A stretch of 64,000 nucleotides of DNA, taken from Methanoregulaceae archaeon (lineage in GTDB: Archaea > Halobacteriota > Methanomicrobia > Methanomicrobiales > Methanospirillaceae). Where the stretch lies: contig JAJFVA010000020.1 in NCBI GenBank assembly GCA_021371995.1, forward strand, positions 1 to 64,000, written 5' to 3'. The notes beneath the pieces were generated by a model. The model had not been told where the DNA came from. It searched no databases and saw only the letters and a program-made list of their open reading frames with translations. Shown piece after piece: positions 33,735 through 42,369 of the stretch (the stretch's first letter is position 1; the number at the start of each line of letters is the position of its first letter). The translations under genes and the position numbers were made by a program.

Positions 33735-35918
33735 TCATGCCTGGATCCTTGTTTCAGAGGAGACCCAGTCTGAGATTCTCTTGTTATCAGGTCTGAACTC
33801 CCGGAACTGCCTGAGAGAGACAGTCAGATCTCTTGTAAAGGCAAAATATCCTATCTGGGTACTCCGGCAGAGCTTCATCGCCATGTCCATCAATCCGCCC
33901 GGGTCAGGCCGCTGCTCCCCAAGCCAGATATGGAAAATATTACCCCCATCAACAATAGGGAAGAAAACGTGTTCAATCTCCATCCGTCTGGCAAGCGGAA
34001 TATTGGCAGAGGGAGCGACATGAGTGCCGTTTGTGTAGTATATGGGAAGATCCCTGCTCTTCCCAAGCATCTCAAGGCCTTGTTCGAGATCGCCTTTGAT
34101 GACCTTCCGGGCAGAGTCGCGATACTCCTTTGAGAGGAGATCGGCAACCGCAAACCGCTGACCCGTGGTCTCTGCAGGTGTCCTGGCGAGCGCGATGGTC
34201 ATGTTGTTCCTGGCTGATAACTCCTTTGCGTAGAGTTCCATCTCTGTCATCGCCCTGATGGCAAGTGCCCATGCCTCATGTGATTCATGAAGCTGGTGGC
34301 CTGTATGGTGCTGCACCATCTCGTTGACACCGACAACACCGATGGTATACACAAGCCCGTCAAGATCGACTGCGATTGCTCCCCGCTCCCCGGTTACCGG
34401 ATCCTTGGGCCGCTGCATTGCAAACGGCATCCGCCCGTTGGCACGGATGATTTCAAGCCAGCGCCGCTTGATCTTGAACACCTCGACGCAGACATCCATC
34501 AGTGCCCTCAATTCGGCATAAAGGCGCTTGTCATCCCCTCCCGCCTCGTAACCAGCGCGGGGACAATTGAGAGACACCACCTGCCAGGAGCCCATCGAAA
34601 AGTGCTTCCCGTCACGGAAAACAAGCTTGTCCTCAAACTGGGTATCTTCATCTGCGACTGCAGAGAACTGGTAGGCACAGCACTGGTAGCAGGAGATCCC
34701 CTTCCCGGCGCCACGATAATCCGGTATCTGGTTATCGTAGTAGGGTGTCCCGAACTTGGATGCAAGCTCAAAAGTGAGCAGGTAGAGGTCCCTGTAGGTA
34801 GGAAGATCAGGGTGGTTCTGGTTAAACTCCTGATCTTCCTCCATGAAGTCAGGTTCGATGCTTATCTCCGGTTTGGGGAAACTGAACGGCTTACCCCAGT
34901 AATCACCTTCGAGCATCACCTCCATAAGCGCTTTGAAGAGGAGGCGCACCTCGCGTTCGAACTGCCCATAAGTACGGAGCGGGGCAGAGCTTCCGTCCCA
35001 TATCTTCCCCTTGTAGACACAGGGCTTGTCCTTCCAGAGCATCGGTACCCCTGGTGAGAGTTGCACAGAAGAGAACACGAGCTGTCCACCCCTGGCAACC
35101 ATCATCTGCGTCATCTCGTACACGAACATCTGCATGTGCTGGCGGATCTCAGCATAGGGCATCCCATCAAAGAACGGCGCGATGAACGTCAGAAAATTAT
35201 AATACCCCTGCCCGCCGGCAAAATTGGTCTGGGCGCTTCCAAGTGCCTTGACGGCATGAAGGATCGCGACTTCCGGGCGTTTTGCCGGTCCTGCCACTGA
35301 TGCTTTCGTCCCGTTCCCGTCAGGCATCAGGCCATAATAGAGGAAATAGCGGAGATCCCAGTCCTGACAGAACGGTCGCGTTCCAAAGTATTCCAGATCA
35401 TGGATGTGGATATCTCCAAACAGGTGATGATCGGCAAGGTGGGGAGGGAGCTGGAGCAGGTACTGCTCCTTGCTGATCTTGTCTGCCTTCTTTTTATGTG
35501 AGGTTTCCGCATTTTCCTGGAGATTTGCATTATCCTTGGCTTCAAATCCCCGTCCCACGTCGATAAGGTGTGCATCAAAAACCGGGGTCCCTACCCGGGT
35601 GCAGACATTGCGGTACTGTACCATTCCCTGTTCAAGGAGTGTGATATTCACGATCTCCCTGATCAGGGGCCCGGAGAGCGCTTTTAGCCGGAGCGAACAG
35701 ATCCGCTCCTCAACAAGCCGGGCAATCTCCTGGGCAGTATCCTCATTCGCGCTCTCGTAGCCATAGAAAGTCTCCACCAGCTTGGTCTCTTCAATGATCT
35801 GGCGGACGATTCTCTGCCTGTCCCATTCAACGATGTGGCCGTCCGATGTACGGACAGGCGGCATCTGTGGAACAAAAATGCCATCAAGAGTGGTCTGCAG
35901 GCTCTTTCTGTCCAGCAT
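33735..35918 (-). CDS. nrdD: Anaerobic ribonucleoside-triphosphate reductase NrdD homologue lacking the glycyl-radical end
   Basis: Class III ribonucleotide reductases make dNTPs under anoxia. The 727-residue protein has an N-terminal ATP-cone (about 23-110) and the barrel with HIHDLEYFGTRPFCQDW (about 171-187). CYQCCAYQFS (410-419) holds the likely thiyl-radical cysteine region, followed by SLNCPRAGY and VGVNEMVQHHTG. After YFAFTRDLTV (691-700) only 27 residues remain. They contain no Cys, whereas family members there carry a CxxC...CxxC zinc site and an R-x-x-G-Y glycyl-radical motif. The neighbouring frames do not restore it. NrdG is not in the window. Confidence 0.9.
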   Translation of the reverse strand: MLDRKSLQTTLDGIFVPQMPPVRTSDGHIVEWDRQRIVRQIIEETKLVETFYGYESANEDTAQEIARLVEERICSLRLKALSGPLIREIVNITLLEQGMVQYRNVCTRVGTPVFDAHLIDVGRGFEAKDNANLQENAETSHKKKADKISKEQYLLQLPPHLADHHLFGDIHIHDLEYFGTRPFCQDWDLRYFLYYGLMPDGNGTKASVAGPAKRPEVAILHAVKALGSAQTNFAGGQGYYNFLTFIAPFFDGMPYAEIRQHMQMFVYEMTQMMVARGGQLVFSSVQLSPGVPMLWKDKPCVYKGKIWDGSSAPLRTYGQFEREVRLLFKALMEVMLEGDYWGKPFSFPKPEISIEPDFMEEDQEFNQNHPDLPTYRDLYLLTFELASKFGTPYYDNQIPDYRGAGKGISCYQCCAYQFSAVADEDTQFEDKLVFRDGKHFSMGSWQVVSLNCPRAGYEAGGDDKRLYAELRALMDVCVEVFKIKRRWLEIIRANGRMPFAMQRPKDPVTGERGAIAVDLDGLVYTIGVVGVNEMVQHHTGHQLHESHEAWALAIRAMTEMELYAKELSARNNMTIALARTPAETTGQRFAVADLLSKEYRDSARKVIKGDLEQGLEMLGKSRDLPIYYTNGTHVAPSANIPLARRMEIEHVFFPIVDGGNIFHIWLGEQRPDPGGLMDMAMKLCRSTQIGYFAFTRDLTVSLRQFREFRPDNKRISDWVSSETRIQA

Positions 35919-36187
35919 CAGGAGCCCTCTGATAATTTCTGCACACGCTCTTCCCGAAGAGCCCCCCCGGAAAAGAGATCCCGGGACGTAAGAAACCCTC
36001 CCGCACCACGGAGTACCGGGGCTTCATTGACGAATACGCCGTTAATGCGGAGTTCAGTGAGAGATTCGGCCGTTGACATATCCTTTTCGTTAAAAGGGAT
36101 ATGGTTACGGATCAGATATTCCTTCAGTAGTTCACAGTTCGGACAATATTCAAGCGTATAAACAACCAGCTTTGTTGTATCTGCCAA
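35918..36187 (-). CDS. Glutaredoxin/NrdH-like redox protein
   Basis: An 89-residue thioredoxin-fold protein upstream of and overlapping nrdD. It has the active site YCPNC (Cys-15 and Cys-18) and the cis-proline segment EAPVLRG. The start is set at a TTG (36187-36185): a G-rich GGGGGGG run (36192-36198) stands at Shine-Dalgarno distance, while the long upstream frame is unlike the family. In class III reductases of methanogens a NrdH-type redoxin can supply electrons instead of formate, so it is probably the reductant of the adjacent NrdD. Confidence 0.82.
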   Translation of the reverse strand: MADTTKLVVYTLEYCPNCELLKEYLIRNHIPFNEKDMSTAESLTELRINGVFVNEAPVLRGAGGFLTSRDLFSGGALREERVQKLSEGS

Positions 36188-36254
36188 TTTTACCCCCCCG
36201 CTTGTAATCAGACCAGTAATTGTTTTTGGTGAAAAAATATTTGTTGATCTGTCG

Positions 36255-36343
36255 TGATTATACATTAAAAAGAGCATATATAGTCTGATGCGGCGTGGCA
36301 GCCCGGATTTTTCCATCCGGCTTCCGAGCCGGACAGGAATGGC
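36255..36343 (+). promoter_or_regulatory. Divergent promoters and structured leader of thpR-cca
   Basis: For the plus strand, CATATATA at 36275-36282 is a TATA box with transcription predicted near 36303. The leader then folds as hairpin A, CCGGAT (36303-36308) with ATCCGG (36315-36320), or as hairpin B, CCGGCT (36317-36322) with AGCCGG (36327-36332). The two share CCGG at 36317-36320 and cannot form together. For the minus strand, TTAATGTATAAT around 36258-36270 could serve the redoxin-nrdD operon. The arrangement resembles an attenuator-type switch; the ligand is unknown. Confidence 0.5.
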
Positions 36344-36364
36344 GTCATCAAGGAGCGTGGATGT

Positions 36365-36907
36365 GTGGTTCGTCTTTTTGTGGCAATAGATCTCCCTGAA
36401 GATATCCGGGAGCGCCTGGGTGGTCCGCAGGATTATCTGAAAAAAAGCAGTGCACGGCTGAACCTTGTTGATCCAGCGCTTATCCATATGACCCTGAAAT
36501 TCATCGGAGAGGTAGATAACGATGCCGTCGGGAAAATCAGTTCTGTGCTTTCCAGCATCACATTTTCACCCTATATCCTCCATATTACGGGAATAGGCAC
36601 CAACAACCCGCGGCAGCCCCGGGTAATATGGTGTGAAATTGCTGATGGCGGCGGGAGCGCCGCGCTCCACGCAACGGTGGAAAACGCCCTTGCACCGCTT
36701 GGCATTCCCCGTGATGACCGCCCCTTCAGGCCCCATGCCACCCTTGCAAGGGTAAAGCAGTCCGATTCTTCCCTTCCAGGTTGGATCCTGGCAATCCCTC
36801 CAGGAAATTTAGGTATGTGCACAGTAACGGAGTTCAGGCTTAAGAAAAGTACGCTCACTCCCCGCGGACCTGTCTATGAGACGCTGCTGGAGGTCCCGGC
36901 ATCATGA
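36365..36907 (+). CDS. thpR: RNA 2',3'-cyclic 3'-phosphodiesterase ThpR (LigT)
   Basis: A 2H-superfamily phosphoesterase opening 2',3'-cyclic phosphates, or ligating 2'-5' bonds, on RNA ends. The 180-residue protein has both active motifs: HMTLKF (His-41, Thr-43) and HATLAR (His-124, Thr-126). The start is a GTG at 36365 preceded by AAGGAG. Its stop overlaps the ATG of cca (ATGA), so the two tRNA 3'-end enzymes are coupled. Confidence 0.95.
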   Translation: MVRLFVAIDLPEDIRERLGGPQDYLKKSSARLNLVDPALIHMTLKFIGEVDNDAVGKISSVLSSITFSPYILHITGIGTNNPRQPRVIWCEIADGGGSAALHATVENALAPLGIPRDDRPFRPHATLARVKQSDSSLPGWILAIPPGNLGMCTVTEFRLKKSTLTPRGPVYETLLEVPAS

Positions 36908-38289
36908 GGAGTCCGCTCGAGGAGTCCGTGCTCTCGGTAATCAGGCCGGCCCGTGAAGAAAAGGATCACATCGCACGTGTCGCTGAAAAGATCATAAAAA
37001 CCACAGTCATACAAGGCGGAGCAGATCCAATGATAGTCGGGTCTGTCGCCCGGGGAACCTTCATCCACGGGGACAGAGACCTGGACATCTTCCTTCTCTT
37101 TGATCCCGCTCTCTCGCGTGAAGAGCTTGAGGAGGAAGGACTCCGGCTTGCCCGAAGCATTGCCGAGGAATTGTCAGACGGTTATTTCGAGAAGTATGCC
37201 GAGCACCCTTATATCAGTGCCACCATTGAAGGGTTCGATGTGGACCTTGTCCCCTGTTTCCGGGTGGAATCTGCATCAGCAATCCGGTCATCTGTCGATC
37301 GCACCCCGTTTCATACCCGCTATATCGGGACAAAGATCAGCCCGCTCGTAGATGATGTGCTTCTCGTTAAGCAGTTTACCAAAGCAGGAGGGGTTTATGG
37401 CTCTGACCAGATGACGGAAGGTTTTTCAGGATATCTCTGCGAGCTGCTCATCCTCTATTATGGAGGGTTTTCTGCCCTTGTCGAAGCGGCAGCAGAGTGG
37501 AAGCCCGGGACCCTCATCGATCTGGAAGAGCATAGGACAAAGGAGTTTACCGAACCCCTCATAGTCATTGACCCGGTGGACCCGGGGAGAAACGTTTCAG
37601 CATCCGTATCACTCGACCGGATGTATGAATTTGTAGAGCTTGCACGGGGTTATCTCAACGCCCCTTCACGCTTGTTCTTTTTCCCTCCCGGAGAACCCGT
37701 ACTTACTTGCGAAGAACTCATCTCAAGGATCAATTTGAAGGGTACCTACCTGTATGCGATAACTTTTGCCACCCCGCCGTATATCCCGGACGTGGTTGTC
37801 CCGCAGCTCAGGAGAAGCCTGGACTCTATTAAGGGGCTTTTGGAGAGAAACGGATTTAGTGTCAACAGCACCGGCTGCGAGATGTTTGATGCCCGCTGTA
37901 TTCTCCTCTTTGAACTGGATGCCGAGCAGGTTCCGCGTACCCACAGGCATATCGGGCCTCCTCTATGGAACAGGACCAATGCCGACAGGTTCTTTGAGAA
38001 ATACATGACCGGGAGCAGTCCGGGCATCTCTGGCGGCCCGTACATTCAAAACGGCCGTTATGTCGTGGAGATACAGCGCAGATATACCCATGCTGCCGAT
38101 CTCCTCGGTTCCTCTGAAGTGCTGGAAGTAGGGCTTGGGCGGCACGTACGCCAGTCCATGATCGGGCACTGGGAGGTATGTTCCGGTGGAGAGTGCTGGT
38201 CTTCCGAATTCGCCCCGTTCCTGTCGCGGTTTATCGGGCGGCAGTCACCGGTAGCAAGGATATTGGGAAATGAAGGGAACCTAGGATAG
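36904..38289 (+). CDS. cca: CCA tRNA nucleotidyltransferase (archaeal class I)
   Basis: Adds or repairs the 3'-terminal CCA of tRNAs without a template. The 461-residue protein is of usual archaeal length. It has the polymerase beta motif VGSVARGTFIHGDRDLDIF (Gly-46, Ser-47, Asp-59, Asp-61), a third carboxylate in GFDVDLVPCF, and archaeal-type body and tail domains. The tRNA-Leu in this window lacks encoded CCA, so the enzyme is required. It is translationally coupled to thpR. Confidence 0.97.
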   Translation: MRSPLEESVLSVIRPAREEKDHIARVAEKIIKTTVIQGGADPMIVGSVARGTFIHGDRDLDIFLLFDPALSREELEEEGLRLARSIAEELSDGYFEKYAEHPYISATIEGFDVDLVPCFRVESASAIRSSVDRTPFHTRYIGTKISPLVDDVLLVKQFTKAGGVYGSDQMTEGFSGYLCELLILYYGGFSALVEAAAEWKPGTLIDLEEHRTKEFTEPLIVIDPVDPGRNVSASVSLDRMYEFVELARGYLNAPSRLFFFPPGEPVLTCEELISRINLKGTYLYAITFATPPYIPDVVVPQLRRSLDSIKGLLERNGFSVNSTGCEMFDARCILLFELDAEQVPRTHRHIGPPLWNRTNADRFFEKYMTGSSPGISGGPYIQNGRYVVEIQRRYTHAADLLGSSEVLEVGLGRHVRQSMIGHWEVCSGGECWSSEFAPFLSRFIGRQSPVARILGNEGNLG

Positions 38290-38384
38290 ATTGATATAAA
38301 TTAAGTGCAATTTGAAAATAATCGGGAAAATTTGCCCTTTTTGGCATTTAATACCCTGATCCAAACCATCGGTAAGGTGAGTTG

Positions 38385-39926
38385 ATGGAGAAAGAATCTG
38401 GACTTTCAGGAAATATTCTTCTTGCATTGATACTGTCAGTTGTCATCATTTTTATAGCGGTGATCATAGTTTTCTTTGTATTTCCCCCCGTCCCTGATGT
38501 GATTCCTGCGTTCAGTGCAAATATCGAGCGATCTGGAAATGTTGTCTATCTGTATCATGATGGGGGAGATCCTCTCCAGAAGGGTAAAACAGCCTTTCGT
38601 ATCAACAATCATGAGATCCCTGCAAATTCCGTGACGTTCCTGCATGGGCAGGACTGGCCATGGACAACAGGAGAGACGATTCGGATCCAGTCATCAGATT
38701 CCGCCCCGGGACTGGTAGAGATCCTATACCTGGATGATGAGACACCGGTAATTTTATTCTCCTCACTCCCGGATGAGCCTGCGGTTCCTTTGACTCCCAC
38801 CGCCAATGCGACCATATCGGTAACCGGGTCGCCTGTCGTAACTGTGACGACAATTCCCTCAGTGGCTGCAACACAGACCGTCACAACATCCGCTACCACA
38901 CCGGAAGGCACAGGAGGGTCCGTCATCGCGCAACCCCCTCTTGCCTCATTCATAGCAGATCCTGTTCAGGGTGAAATCCCTCTCACTGTCCGCTTCACTG
39001 ATCGCTCATCGGGAACACCCACGGGATGGTTCTGGAACTTTGGTGACGGGGGAACCGCATCTGTCGAAAACCCGGTTCACGAGTATGGGGTTGCAGGGGT
39101 CTACACGGTAAGTCTCACTGTCCAGAACCAGTATGGAACCAGTACAAAAACAGAGACAGGCAGGATCTCAGCAGGGATGCTCCCGGCTGCCGGATTTTCC
39201 GGTACACCAAGAGAAGGCTCGGCGCCTCTCTCCGTCCAGTTCACGGACCTCTCTACGGGATCCCCTGCATCCTGGTCATGGAACTTCGGCGATGGATACG
39301 GTTCATCAGATAAAAATCCGGTGCACATGTATCTTCAGCCCGGGGAATACTCGGTGTCCCTTATGGCATCAAACAGTTATGGATCGAATACCAGGATACA
39401 GAGCAGTTATATCAGGGTTAGTGAACCGCAGACCACCGAGATCTACCTGTCCGGGAGCAGAGCAGGGTACCTCCTACCAGACGGATACCTCCAGTTCATC
39501 GTGACTGGGCCGGGAGGAACGATAAAAATTGCCGGGACTGAATATAATTTTGCGACAGGGGATCTTGTCCAGCTCTTCCCGGGTGATGTATCATCCGGTG
39601 AGATTGATGTGAACGGCAACGGGATCACCCGGTTCTCATTCTCTGATGTCCGGATGTATGTGAACGGGGAATTGAAAAGGACGGGGATTGTATCGGATAT
39701 CAGTATACCGCAGATAAGCGGCCTCAAGTCCACATTCACCCTTATCATCCCTGCTGGCGATACCAATACAGTACTATTTGCCGATGGAAAGAAGGTCCTT
39801 ACCCCTGAGGTTGGTCAGGTCGTCATCGGCGGACTGGCCCCTGATGCCTCAAGTTCGATGTACCTTTTCAAAAAGACACAGGACCTTACGTTCCGTGGGA
39901 GCGCAGAAAGGTATACCGTTGAATAG
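38385..39926 (+). CDS. Type IV pilin-like N-terminus with two PKD domains, surface protein
   Basis: About 513 residues. The start MEKESGLSGNILLALILSVV contains a hydrophobic H-domain (about 12-35) of the archaeal type IV pilin-like (DUF1628) kind. A ~95-residue DUF1628-like region, a Thr/Val/Pro-rich linker, and two PKD domains follow (about 185-265 and 270-350; each with an NFGDG core). The ~150-residue C-terminal beta-rich domain is unknown to me. It is likely an extracellular filament-linked or adhesion protein. The ATG at 38385 follows an AAGGTGAG Shine-Dalgarno sequence. Confidence 0.88.
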   Translation: MEKESGLSGNILLALILSVVIIFIAVIIVFFVFPPVPDVIPAFSANIERSGNVVYLYHDGGDPLQKGKTAFRINNHEIPANSVTFLHGQDWPWTTGETIRIQSSDSAPGLVEILYLDDETPVILFSSLPDEPAVPLTPTANATISVTGSPVVTVTTIPSVAATQTVTTSATTPEGTGGSVIAQPPLASFIADPVQGEIPLTVRFTDRSSGTPTGWFWNFGDGGTASVENPVHEYGVAGVYTVSLTVQNQYGTSTKTETGRISAGMLPAAGFSGTPREGSAPLSVQFTDLSTGSPASWSWNFGDGYGSSDKNPVHMYLQPGEYSVSLMASNSYGSNTRIQSSYIRVSEPQTTEIYLSGSRAGYLLPDGYLQFIVTGPGGTIKIAGTEYNFATGDLVQLFPGDVSSGEIDVNGNGITRFSFSDVRMYVNGELKRTGIVSDISIPQISGLKSTFTLIIPAGDTNTVLFADGKKVLTPEVGQVVIGGLAPDASSSMYLFKKTQDLTFRGSAERYTVE

Positions 39927-40142
39927 TTACCCTCCACACAGAAAATTACCTTTTTTATCACTGTGAGTATTGTAAACCTGTGTGTTTTCGCTTCCTGACC
40001 ATTGGTCCGAGTCCCTTTCCTGACACCCGGCCAGCTGTCTGATGTGGTGTGGTCACCACCTCATTCCGGCCTTCGAGCCCGAATCAGACGGGAAAGGCTT
40101 TATTCCATAAAATACGAAGATTGTTCTTCCTGAGGTGCCGTT
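39927..40142 (+). other. Intergenic region with a structured element (40037-40098)
   Basis: The 216-base gap contains a foldable block: GTCTGA (40037-40042) pairs with TCAGAC (40084-40089). Inside is a GTGGT/ACCAC hairpin (40049-40059), and TTCCGGC (40064-40070) pairs with GCCCGAA (40077-40083) with one mismatch. Together these make a three-way-junction-like shape. The block shares GTCTGATG-GG-GTGG and CCGGC..TTC..GAGCC with the thpR leader at 36283. After it, CATAAAATAC (about 40104-40113) is a candidate TATA box for the gene at 40143. Confidence 0.45.
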
Positions 40143-41030
40143 GTGCCAAGAATTCCGTTATTTTGGTTCTCAATTCTTTTCCTCGCTGCCGTGCTTATTA
40201 CGCTGCCGGTGTCAGCCGAACAGGAGAAGATTGTTATCTATTCATCTGATTTTTCAAAAGACCCGGGGTTTACGACAAATAACCCGTCACGATATTACTG
40301 GGATGTCACAAATGAACAATACCACTTTGAGACCGAGGGGGGCACAAACGGGTATGCTTTTATTCCACTTGAATTCGATGATGATTCTTTTACACTGGAA
40401 TATGATATCACCATCAGTTCAATTGAAAAAGAAGGGGCTGTCAGGTTTGGTGTGACCAGTACTGAGATGGACATCTCAAAAGCGGCCAATATTCTTGGGA
40501 TATTTGAAAACGGACAGTATGGGAGGCTGATGGGCCTCCAGGTCATTGACCAGAACAACCATTTATACGAGACCTACAGTCTGTACAGCGTTTACTGCGG
40601 AGAGCAGCGCGACTGTGAGACAAAACTGTATGAAGAGAATGTCACCTACCATGTTGAGATCCGGTACAACAAACAGCTCATGCAGGCCGATATCAAGGTC
40701 ACCGAAAAGAAATCCGGCGGGCTTGTCTGGGGATTCTATGTCCCGCTTGGCAAGGACCTTCACTCTCTCAACAGACTTGCCATCACAACAAAGGGGGATT
40801 ATGTACTGGACAATAATGCTGTCGGATTCCTCGACAATGTGGAGCTATATACCTACCGTGATGTAGTCCCCACGGTTGAAACGACCATCCCGACCACGGT
40901 CCCTACAACAGTTCCGACAACCGCACCGACTCCCACACCCACAGAATCGCCTGTCAGCCTCCACCTCGCCTGGGGTGCTTTTATGATTGCTGCACTGCTG
41001 ATCGCATATAGAAAAACCGGAGGTACATAG
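40143..41030 (+). CDS. Secreted, C-terminally membrane-anchored protein with Thr/Pro stalk
   Basis: A 295-residue protein starting at a GTG (40143), with a signal peptide (hydrophobic about 6-22, ending VSAEQ). An extracellular beta-rich domain follows (about 30-240), including GYAFIPLEFDDDSFTLEYDI and NNAVGFLDNVELYTYR, which resembles concanavalin-like jelly rolls. A Thr/Pro repeat stalk lies at about 245-270 (units TVPT and TPTP). A final transmembrane segment ends in basic YRKTGGT. The stalk is probably O-glycosylated. Function unknown; a surface sensor or binder is likely. Confidence 0.82.
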   Translation: MPRIPLFWFSILFLAAVLITLPVSAEQEKIVIYSSDFSKDPGFTTNNPSRYYWDVTNEQYHFETEGGTNGYAFIPLEFDDDSFTLEYDITISSIEKEGAVRFGVTSTEMDISKAANILGIFENGQYGRLMGLQVIDQNNHLYETYSLYSVYCGEQRDCETKLYEENVTYHVEIRYNKQLMQADIKVTEKKSGGLVWGFYVPLGKDLHSLNRLAITTKGDYVLDNNAVGFLDNVELYTYRDVVPTVETTIPTTVPTTVPTTAPTPTPTESPVSLHLAWGAFMIAALLIAYRKTGGT

Positions 41031-41072
41031 TACTCCCTCCCTTTTATGGATAATCTAGGGTGATAGAGCAGC

Positions 41073-41933
41073 GTGACCAACGATTCAGATGAGCATGTGA
41101 TTGAGGCGATAGGAAAGTGCAGGATTGTCATCAGAAATGGTTCGGTGGTGGAAGTAGGCCCCCCTCTCATTCGCGAGTGCCCGCTTGCCCGCCGGTTCGC
41201 ACGATCGGTTGATCCGATAACTTCGGAAGCAGTGCAGGAGAACATCAGCCACCGGATTCAGGCATTCGGGATGTGCACCTCCCGTCGAAAGGTCCTGATG
41301 TCCGGTGATTTTGTTGGCTTCGGAGCATCGGAGCTGATCAGCTATGGTATCTCTGCAGGAATGTTCGATTCCGCGGTTATTGCCTGTGATGGCGCGGGAA
41401 CCGTCATTGCCACCACACCTGAACTTGTCCAGGGCATCGGCGGGAGAATGTCCGGACTCGTGCAGACATCTCCCCTCCCCGGAGTAATTGCAGCGATTGA
41501 ACAGAATGGCGGGATTGTCCCGTTCAGGGAGACCGCCGGAATTGACCAGCCTGGTGGCGTCGGTATTGCCTTTGCTTCCGGGTATTCGAATGTCGCGGTC
41601 ACCATAACAGCCCCGTCAGATGCCCGCTCTATCCGGACACACTTTTCTGATGTATTCATCATTGCCGTGCATACCACGGGGATCACTCCTGATGAAGCCC
41701 GGGTGCTGGCTGACCATGCTGATATTGTTACGTCATGCGCCTCCCGGGCAGTCAGGGATGTTGCCGGGAAAAAAGCGCTCATGCAGGCAGGGTCATCCAT
41801 CCCTGTCTTCGCAATGACACAGAAGGCAAAAGATCTCATTCTGCAGAAAGTCGCGGTCACCCGGGATCAGTTTCTGGTAACCGGGACAGATCTCCCGTTT
41901 GATGCAGATTCAGGGCCAAAACCGCTGGTGTGA
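41073..41933 (+). CDS. Methanogenesis marker protein 8 (DUF2099)
   Basis: A 286-residue protein of a family confined to methanogens (marker 8) whose biochemical role is not established. Recognised by the N-terminal IRNGSVVEVGPPLIRECPLA, the FGMCTSRRKVLMSGDFVGFGASE block, and the central ATTPELVQGIGGRMSGLV. The frame opens at a GTG (41073) with GGGTGAT upstream. It is in line with the surface-protein genes but separated by 42 bases. It is a strong indicator of a methanogen. Confidence 0.92.
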   Translation: MTNDSDEHVIEAIGKCRIVIRNGSVVEVGPPLIRECPLARRFARSVDPITSEAVQENISHRIQAFGMCTSRRKVLMSGDFVGFGASELISYGISAGMFDSAVIACDGAGTVIATTPELVQGIGGRMSGLVQTSPLPGVIAAIEQNGGIVPFRETAGIDQPGGVGIAFASGYSNVAVTITAPSDARSIRTHFSDVFIIAVHTTGITPDEARVLADHADIVTSCASRAVRDVAGKKALMQAGSSIPVFAMTQKAKDLILQKVAVTRDQFLVTGTDLPFDADSGPKPLV

Positions 41934-42090
41934 GAGGATTGTCTTTGGATTTCAATCGAAAGTCGTATTTTTTAAGTGTCCTTCAGGCCTGATTACCTCA
42001 TTCTGCATGTATGAGAGAATATTCCAATTTAGGAAATTCATACGGGGGGCATTGAAGAATACCAGGTAATATATGGAAAACAGGAATGAA

Positions 42091-42175
42091 TGCGAGGGAA
42101 GGGATTTGAACCCTAGAACTCCTACGAGACGGACCCCTCAAGCCCGCGCCTTTGACCTGGCTCGGCAACCCTCGC
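42091..42175 (-). tRNA. tRNA-Leu (anticodon GAG)
   Basis: On the minus strand the gene starts GCGAGGG (42175 downward) and closes with CCCTCGC (7-base acceptor stem) plus discriminator A at 42091. The D arm contains GCCGAGCCAGGTCAAAGGC, and the anticodon stem CGGGC/GTCCG encloses loop TTGAGGG, so the anticodon is GAG. The long variable arm is typical of Leu. The T arm carries GGTTCAAATCC. CCA is not encoded. There is no intron. Confidence 0.95.
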
Positions 42176-42197
42176 ACATGCCATAATACAAACAACG

Positions 42198-42251
42198 TTT
42201 ATCTAAAAAAGGATATCCATCCAAATCAGGAGACTTAAGAGGACTTAAGAG
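42198..42251 (-). promoter_or_regulatory. tRNA promoter candidate and 10-base tandem repeat
   Basis: The minus strand TTTAGATAAAC (about 42201-42211) is a plausible TATA box, about 30 bases before the tRNA 5' end. Next to it, GACTTAAGAG is repeated exactly in tandem at 42232-42251, each copy holding the palindrome CTTAAG. The repeat could be a binding site for a regulator of the tRNA or of the ACT-domain gene at 42370. Confidence 0.35.
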
Positions 42252-42369
42252 ATTCCTACGGGGAACTCCCAAGGAACACCTGACAGCCAACCCCTGTTCT
42301 GTTACTGTTCACTGATGCTGTTTTCATAGCAGCGATGTATAAGAACCGGCAGACCAAACATCTTTTTAT

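Noticed and set aside
34287-35057. A 256-codon plus-strand frame opposite nrdD
   Set aside because: No start context, no motif, and it lies wholly inside a recognised gene.
35918-36487. A 189-residue version of the redoxin starting at 36487
   Set aside because: The first ~100 residues have no redoxin features and cover the intergenic promoter region; a TTG start at 36187 with a G-rich ribosome-binding run fits the family length.
40037-40089. A truncated tRNA-like gene
   Set aside because: An acceptor-like stem is present, but there is no T arm with a proper stem or anticodon arm; a structured intergenic element is a better description.
40882-40950. Short repeats in the DNA near the end of the secreted protein gene
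   Set aside because: They encode the Thr/Pro stalk and are explained by the protein sequence, not by a DNA repeat family.
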